Source: Streptomyces camponoticapitis
Lineage (GTDB): Bacteria; Actinomycetota; Actinomycetes; Streptomycetales; Streptomycetaceae
Length of the DNA stretch: 64,000 nucleotides
NCBI RefSeq assembly: GCF_014646115.1
Contig: NZ_BMMV01000033.1
Coordinates: 1-64,000, forward strand
Reading direction: 5' to 3'
Below the pieces are notes generated by a model. It was not told the origin of the DNA. It did not search any database and was given only the letters and a program-made list of their open reading frames with translations. Shown one piece after another: positions 59,895 to 64,000 of this stretch. Numbering within the stretch: the stretch's first letter is position 1; each line of letters opens with the position of its first letter. The position numbers and the translations under genes were made by a program.

Positions 59895-61283
59895 TCACGC
59901 GGCCTCCCGAAGGGGGTGCGGACGGGTGCGGCCGAGTTCGGCGAGAGCCGCGCCCGCCGCGCTGAAACCGCTGCGAACCGCGCCCTCCATAGTCGCGGGC
60001 CATCCTGTCGCGGTCCACGCCCCCGCCAGGAAGAGGCCGGGCGCGCGGGTCCGCGCGGGCGGCCGCAGCCGCCCCACGCCGGGCGTCGGCGCGAACGTCG
60101 CCGTGCGCTCCCGGGTCACGAAGAAGTCCCGCACCTCGGCGCTCCGCGCGGCCGGGAGGAGACGTTTCAGCTCCGGCAGATAACGGGCGCGAAGCTCGGC
60201 GACCGGCAGGTCGATCTCGTCCGCGACCGCCGACTGCGACAGCGCGACGTACTGCCCCTCCTTCAGGCCCGAGGCGTCCGTCCGGTCGAAGACCCACTGG
60301 ACGGGGGTGCCGAGCGCGGCGAAGAAGGGGCGGCGCAGCACCTTGCGGTCGTAGACCACATGCACGTTGAGGATCGGCGACGTGCCGATGTCCAGGAGGC
60401 GGCCCGGCTGGTCGAGCGCGCCCTCGGGCAGCAGCGAGTGCGTCTCGCTCTGCGGTACGGCGAGGACCACCGTGTCCGCCTCGATGCGCTCGCCCGGTAC
60501 GTCGACGCCCCAGCGGCCGTCCCCGGTGCGGGTCACCGCCGTGACGCGGGTGCGCAGTTCGGTCCGTACGCCCGCCGCGTCGAGGGCCTTGCGGGCCAGT
60601 GTGTCGTGCAGCTCACCGAGCGGCACCCGGGCCCAGCCGATGTCGGCGGCGCCGCGTTCGGAGAGCAGTCCGGTCTTGAAGACCATCGCCGCCAGGCCCA
60701 TGGAGGCCTGCTCGGCGGGGACGTTGAGGGTAGCGACGCAGACGAGGTTCCACAGGGCCTCGACGGCGCGCGCCGACTGCCCGTGGCGGCCGAGCCAGGT
60801 CGCGAAGTCGATGCCGTCGAGGGCGGGATCGGCCGGATCCAGCGCCTTGAGCGCCAGGGCCGCGCGTCCTACGGAGGCCTTCTCGGCGAGCGAGAGGTGC
60901 GGGTAGGCGGCGAGCCCGCCGGCGAGATGCAGCGGTACGGGAAGGGCGTTGCGGCTGAGCCGTCCGACCCGGGGCCGGTCCGCGCGGCCCACGTCGAGCA
61001 CGGGGACGTCGAGCCGGTCCTGCACAGGGGCGAGGGCAGCGCCGTCGACCCGGTCGAGGAACCAGCGGTAGGCCGTGCAGCAGCGCAGATAGACATGCTG
61101 GCCGTTGTCGACGGTCAACTCGCCGCGGGTGAAGGAGAAGGCGAGACCCCCGAGGCGCGGGCGGCCCTCGACGAGCGTCACACGCACCCCGGCGTCGGCG
61201 AGCTGGAGCGCGGCGGTCACACCGGCGATGCCGCCGCCGACGACGACCGCGTGACGCGATGCCGTACTTCCGGATGTCGTCAT
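59895..61283 (-). CDS. hpnE: Hydroxysqualene dehydroxylase (HpnE)
   Basis: A 462-residue FAD amine-oxidase-like protein. VVVGGGIAGVTAALQLADAG and EGRPRLGGLAFSF form the FAD site, and FLAGAWTATGWPATMEGAV is the C-terminal FAD motif. It reduces hydroxysqualene to squalene after HpnC and HpnD. ATG 61283. A gap of 100 bases separates it from hpnD. Confidence 0.95.
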   Translation of the reverse strand: MTTSGSTASRHAVVVGGGIAGVTAALQLADAGVRVTLVEGRPRLGGLAFSFTRGELTVDNGQHVYLRCCTAYRWFLDRVDGAALAPVQDRLDVPVLDVGRADRPRVGRLSRNALPVPLHLAGGLAAYPHLSLAEKASVGRAALALKALDPADPALDGIDFATWLGRHGQSARAVEALWNLVCVATLNVPAEQASMGLAAMVFKTGLLSERGAADIGWARVPLGELHDTLARKALDAAGVRTELRTRVTAVTRTGDGRWGVDVPGERIEADTVVLAVPQSETHSLLPEGALDQPGRLLDIGTSPILNVHVVYDRKVLRRPFFAALGTPVQWVFDRTDASGLKEGQYVALSQSAVADEIDLPVAELRARYLPELKRLLPAARSAEVRDFFVTRERTATFAPTPGVGRLRPPARTRAPGLFLAGAWTATGWPATMEGAVRSGFSAAGAALAELGRTRPHPLREAA

Positions 61284-61383
61284 GCGCCCTCCCCCACGGC
61301 TGTCGCAGTCAGGGACGCGCCAGGTCCCCGGGGGGTTGATCTCAGAACTCCGGAGCCGCGGGCCCCGGTGCCGGGCAGGGTCG

Positions 61384-62334
61384 TCACGGGCGCCTCCTGA
61401 CGGCCTGCCGGGAGATGTTCCTGGCGTCGAGTCCGGAGAGGCCGCGCACCGCGACGTACGCCTTCTCGCGTCCGGGCAGCGAGACCCGGCCGCGCAGGAC
61501 GGCCTCGGGGTCGCGTTCGATCCGGTCGAGGAGCCTGCGGTAGATGCCCGCCATGGCGGCGACGCAGGCGCCGGAGCGCCGGTCGAGCATGGGCAGCAGC
61601 CGGTAGCCCTCGGCGAAGAGCGTGCGGGCCCGTCTGACCTCGAAGTGGACGAGCCCGGCGAAGTCGGAGCCGACGGGCGGCGTGGCGCTGTCGAACCCGG
61701 CGGAGCAGCCGAACTTGGCGAGGTCGTCGGCGGGCAGATAGGTGCGCGCGTTGCCGGCGTCCTCGCGTACGTCGCGCAGGATGTTGGTCAACTGGAGCGC
61801 CAGGCCGAGGGTGTCGGCGTACTCGGACGCCCGCTCCGCGCCGGGCGCGGACGGGTCGGTGCCGAACACCCCGAGCGAGAGCCTGCCGATGGCTCCGGCG
61901 ACGCACCGGCAGTAGATCCTGAGGTCGTCCCACGTCTCGTACGTCTCGCCCTTGACGTCCATCAGGACGCCGTCGATCAGTTCGTCGAGCCCGCCGAGCG
62001 GGAGCGGGAAGCGGCGGGCCGCGTCGGTGAGCGCGACGGCGACGGGGTCGGTGTCGTCCTCCTCGACGGCGCCGTTCCTGATCCGCCCGAGGAGGGCACG
62101 GGTGTCCTCGAGTCTCGACTGCTTGGCCCCGGGCTCCAGCGTGCCGTCGCCGATGTCGTCGACGCGCCGCGAGAACGCGTACAGCGCCGACATGGCCTGC
62201 CGTTTGTCGGCGGGCAGCAGCCGGATGCCGTAGGCGAAATTACGGGCCTGCTGCCCGGTGACGGTCTCGCAGTAGCTGTACGCGGCCAGTACCGGCGCCG
62301 ACACGGGGGACTGTCCCTCCACGATCCGGCTCAC
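61384..62334 (-). CDS. hpnD: Presqualene diphosphate synthase (HpnD)
   Basis: A 316-residue squalene/phytoene-synthase-fold protein. It shows YCETVTGQQARNFAYG, SRRVDDIGD, LALQLTNILRDVREDAGN and RTYLPADDL, with the two acid motifs for Mg-diphosphate. It condenses two farnesyl diphosphates. GTG 62334 overlaps the hpnC stop (GTGA). Confidence 0.94.
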   Translation of the reverse strand: MSRIVEGQSPVSAPVLAAYSYCETVTGQQARNFAYGIRLLPADKRQAMSALYAFSRRVDDIGDGTLEPGAKQSRLEDTRALLGRIRNGAVEEDDTDPVAVALTDAARRFPLPLGGLDELIDGVLMDVKGETYETWDDLRIYCRCVAGAIGRLSLGVFGTDPSAPGAERASEYADTLGLALQLTNILRDVREDAGNARTYLPADDLAKFGCSAGFDSATPPVGSDFAGLVHFEVRRARTLFAEGYRLLPMLDRRSGACVAAMAGIYRRLLDRIERDPEAVLRGRVSLPGREKAYVAVRGLSGLDARNISRQAVRRRP

Positions 62335-63251
62335 CCCTTTCTGTGCGTTTTCCGCAGGACTGCTCCCACTTCACGCAGCAGACGTGGTGTGGTCGCTCTG
62401 GGCGGTCCGGGCAGTACATCGTGTCCCACGGCGGCGACCGAGGAGAGGGCGGCGCGCCCCCCGCCGACGAATCCGGCCAGCAGAAGTCTCAGCCTGCCCC
62501 GGACGCTGTGGACCAACGGCCCTCCCTCGTCGAGGAGTTGACCTGCGCGGTCTGCCTCGAAGGCGATCAGGCTCCGTACGGAGGCGTTCGCGGTCGGTGC
62601 GGCGAGGTCGTCCTCGGTGACATGGAAGCGCTTCATGTCGTCGGCGGGCAGATAGATCCGGTCGCCGGCCAGGTCCTCGGCGACGTCCTGGAGATGTTCG
62701 ACGATCTGGAGCGCGGTGCAGACGGAGTCCGAGCGCCGGACGCGTTCGGGGGTCGCGGTGCCGGTGATCGCGAGGACGAGACGGCCGACGGGATTGGCCG
62801 AGAGTTCACAGTAGGCGACGAGGTCGTCGTAGGTGCCGTAGCGCCGTACGGACTGGTCCTGGCGGTTGGCCTCGATCAGGCCGAGGAACGGCTCGGGGGT
62901 GAGCGAGTGGCGCCGGACGGTCGGGGTGAGGGCTCTGAGCAGGGGGTGGCCGGGGGCCGGTCCCGCGGGGTCGAACACCCGGCGCAGGTCGGCCTCGAAG
63001 GCGTCCAGCATGGCGAGCCGGTCGTCGGTCGCCTCGGGGTCGAGGCCGAGGTGGCGGGCGTCGGCGCCGCCGGGTGCCAGGTCGCCGTCGCCGATGTCGT
63101 CGACGAGGCGGGCGAAGCCGTAGACGGCCATCAGATCCACGCGCCAGGCGCGCGGCAGGAAGAACGGGGCAACGGGAAAATTCTCACCGGACGCCTTGTC
63201 GAGCGTGGCCCGCGAGGAGGTCTCGGTCTGCCTCTGGGAGGCGCCCGTCAC
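62331..63251 (-). CDS. hpnC: Hydroxysqualene synthase (HpnC)
   Basis: A 306-residue relative of HpnD that turns presqualene diphosphate into hydroxysqualene. NFPVAPFFLPRAWR at the start, GFARLVDDIGD, LQIVEHLQDVAEDLAGDR and IYLPADDM identify the family. GTG 63251 begins the hopanoid operon on the reverse strand. Confidence 0.93.
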   Translation of the reverse strand: MTGASQRQTETSSRATLDKASGENFPVAPFFLPRAWRVDLMAVYGFARLVDDIGDGDLAPGGADARHLGLDPEATDDRLAMLDAFEADLRRVFDPAGPAPGHPLLRALTPTVRRHSLTPEPFLGLIEANRQDQSVRRYGTYDDLVAYCELSANPVGRLVLAITGTATPERVRRSDSVCTALQIVEHLQDVAEDLAGDRIYLPADDMKRFHVTEDDLAAPTANASVRSLIAFEADRAGQLLDEGGPLVHSVRGRLRLLLAGFVGGGRAALSSVAAVGHDVLPGPPRATTPRLLREVGAVLRKTHRKG

Positions 63252-63687
63252 CGCGGACCGCCTGCTGCGGGGACGGCGCGACCCTCGCGGAGCTGGAGAT
63301 CAACCGTCATTGCCGTCACGTCTCCCGTTCTACACTGCCGACCCAAACATCCCATTTCGGACACGCCGCGCGGCCTGGCGACTGGGATACCGCCGATATG
63401 GGCGGATCCGCGGCGGGTCAGCCGGGGCTTACGGACGTATCGCCGCTCTTGCCACGAATCAGCACCGGTACAGCTTACGTTGTACAACGCCCAGGCCCGC
63501 GCCGGGGCGCCTCGCGCACAACGACAACATCACGGCCCGCTTCAACCTTCCTCGGCGGCACGGGACTTGACGCAACTTTGACGATTGCCGGGGGCCGGGC
63601 GGCCACCGGGCGGGAGCGGGGCGACCGCCGGAGGGGCCGCGGGCGGTGCCGCACGGCATGCGGCGGCGGATGCGACGCGGGGCCGTC
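63252..63687. other. Upstream control region of the hopanoid operon
   Basis: 436 bases without a convincing gene. It must contain the hpnC promoter, reading to the left. The one clear symmetrical site is the palindrome at 63478. The rest is GC-rich without repeats I could define. Confidence 0.5.
63478..63489. promoter_or_regulatory. Perfect palindrome upstream of hpnC
   Basis: CGTTGTACAACG is a perfect 12-base palindrome, about 230 bases before the hpnC start and about 200 bases after the TetR gene end. The core is typical of TetR operators. The partner may be the TetR protein whose 3' end lies at the right edge. Confidence 0.5.
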
Positions 63688-64000
63688 TCACGCTCCGGCG
63701 GGGTGCTCCCGGGGCACCAGCAGACCCGCGACGATGGTATCGATCGAGCGTTCGATCACACCGTCGCGGTCCCTCTGCGAGAGGCGGGCCATCGGCCCGT
63801 CGAGGATGAGCATCGCGACGCCGTGCGCGGTCGACCAGGCGGCGGCCTCGGCGCCGGGGCGGTTCGCGGCGGGCATCCGGCCGGCGGCGAGGAGCTCGTC
63901 GAGCGCGGCACTGAGCATGTTGTACGAGCGGAACTCCGGGTTGCCGGCGACCGACGTCACACCGCCCCATCCGGCGTCCTCCTCCTCGCCCGCCGTCGCG
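63688..64000 (-). CDS. TetR-family regulator, C-terminal part (runs off right edge)
   Basis: The reverse-strand frame is open from the window edge to the TGA at 63688-63690. The visible 104 residues include VTSVAGNPEFRSYNMLSAAL and AAAWSTAHGVAMLILDGPMA, the ligand-domain pattern of TetR proteins (TetR_C_33/WHG type). The HTH lies outside the window. It is transcribed toward the hopanoid operon. Confidence 0.8.
   Translation of the reverse strand, partial: ATAGEEEDAGWGGVTSVAGNPEFRSYNMLSAALDELLAAGRMPAANRPGAEAAAWSTAHGVAMLILDGPMARLSQRDRDGVIERSIDTIVAGLLVPREHPAGA

Overview
The window is high-GC actinobacterial DNA, almost certainly from a Streptomyces or close relative. The signs are strong third-position GC bias, GTG and TTG starts, many ATGA/GTGA overlaps, a Streptomyces-type hopanoid operon and a type II polyketide cluster. 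No tRNA, rRNA or CRISPR array was seen.

Left edge (1-1780): the 3' end of an IS1182-family transposase, a reverse-strand zinc-finger/HTH hypothetical gene, and the leader of a TetR gene.

Polyketide cluster (1781-34489, all forward): an angucycline-type gene set. The core order is cyclase, KS-alpha, KS-beta, ACP, C9 ketoreductase, aromatase/cyclase and a fused FAD-oxygenase/SDR (PgaM/UrdM type), the classical angucycline order. A PgaE/UrdE-like oxygenase lies about 10 kb downstream. Accessory genes include three MFS exporters, an unusual second carrier protein next to an Sfp-type PPTase, an acyl-CoA carboxylase beta subunit with a separate epsilon subunit, a two-domain ABM oxygenase, an FMN reductase, an alpha/beta hydrolase, a FrnE-like protein, a secreted protein and a SnoaL-like protein. 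The sugar block (24915-33882) encodes a glycosyltransferase and RmlA, RmlB, 2,3-dehydratase, 3-ketoreductase, E1/SpnQ-type 3-dehydratase, SpnR-type 4-aminotransferase and RmlC-type epimerase. This set predicts a TDP-4-amino-2,3,4,6-tetradeoxyhexose, unusual for an angucycline. Only a TetR regulator lies inside, but 11-bp-spaced direct repeats before the oxygenase gene suggest a SARP or OmpR-type activator encoded elsewhere.

Middle (34532-39111): an MBL-fold hydrolase, a Glu/Leu/Phe/Val-type dehydrogenase, a TetR regulator and a PfkB-family kinase.

STM4011-4015 region (39130-46888): a DUF6745 gene and a small protein gene face a forward operon of two tandem LRR-like STM4015 paralogs, an ATP-grasp-like STM4014, an alkaline-phosphatase-superfamily-like STM4013 and two radical SAM enzymes (STM4012, STM4011). 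I know of no assigned function. The two STM4015 proteins end in the same short tail, which makes a protein or peptide modification system an attractive hypothesis. This is the best candidate here for an undescribed system.

Right part (46908-64000): SGNH hydrolase, LysM/M23 peptidase under a probable c-di-AMP (ydaO) riboswitch, a protein tyrosine phosphatase, a DUF6126 membrane peptide, and an XRE/cupin regulator with a triple half-site operator. Then comes the reverse-strand hopanoid operon: hpnC, hpnD, hpnE, polyprenyl synthase, squalene-hopene cyclase, hpnG, hpnH, dxs and an HpnO-like aminotransferase. The ispG gene that sits between hpnH and dxs in S. coelicolor is absent and a strong hairpin occupies the gap. 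A truncated TetR gene runs off the right edge.
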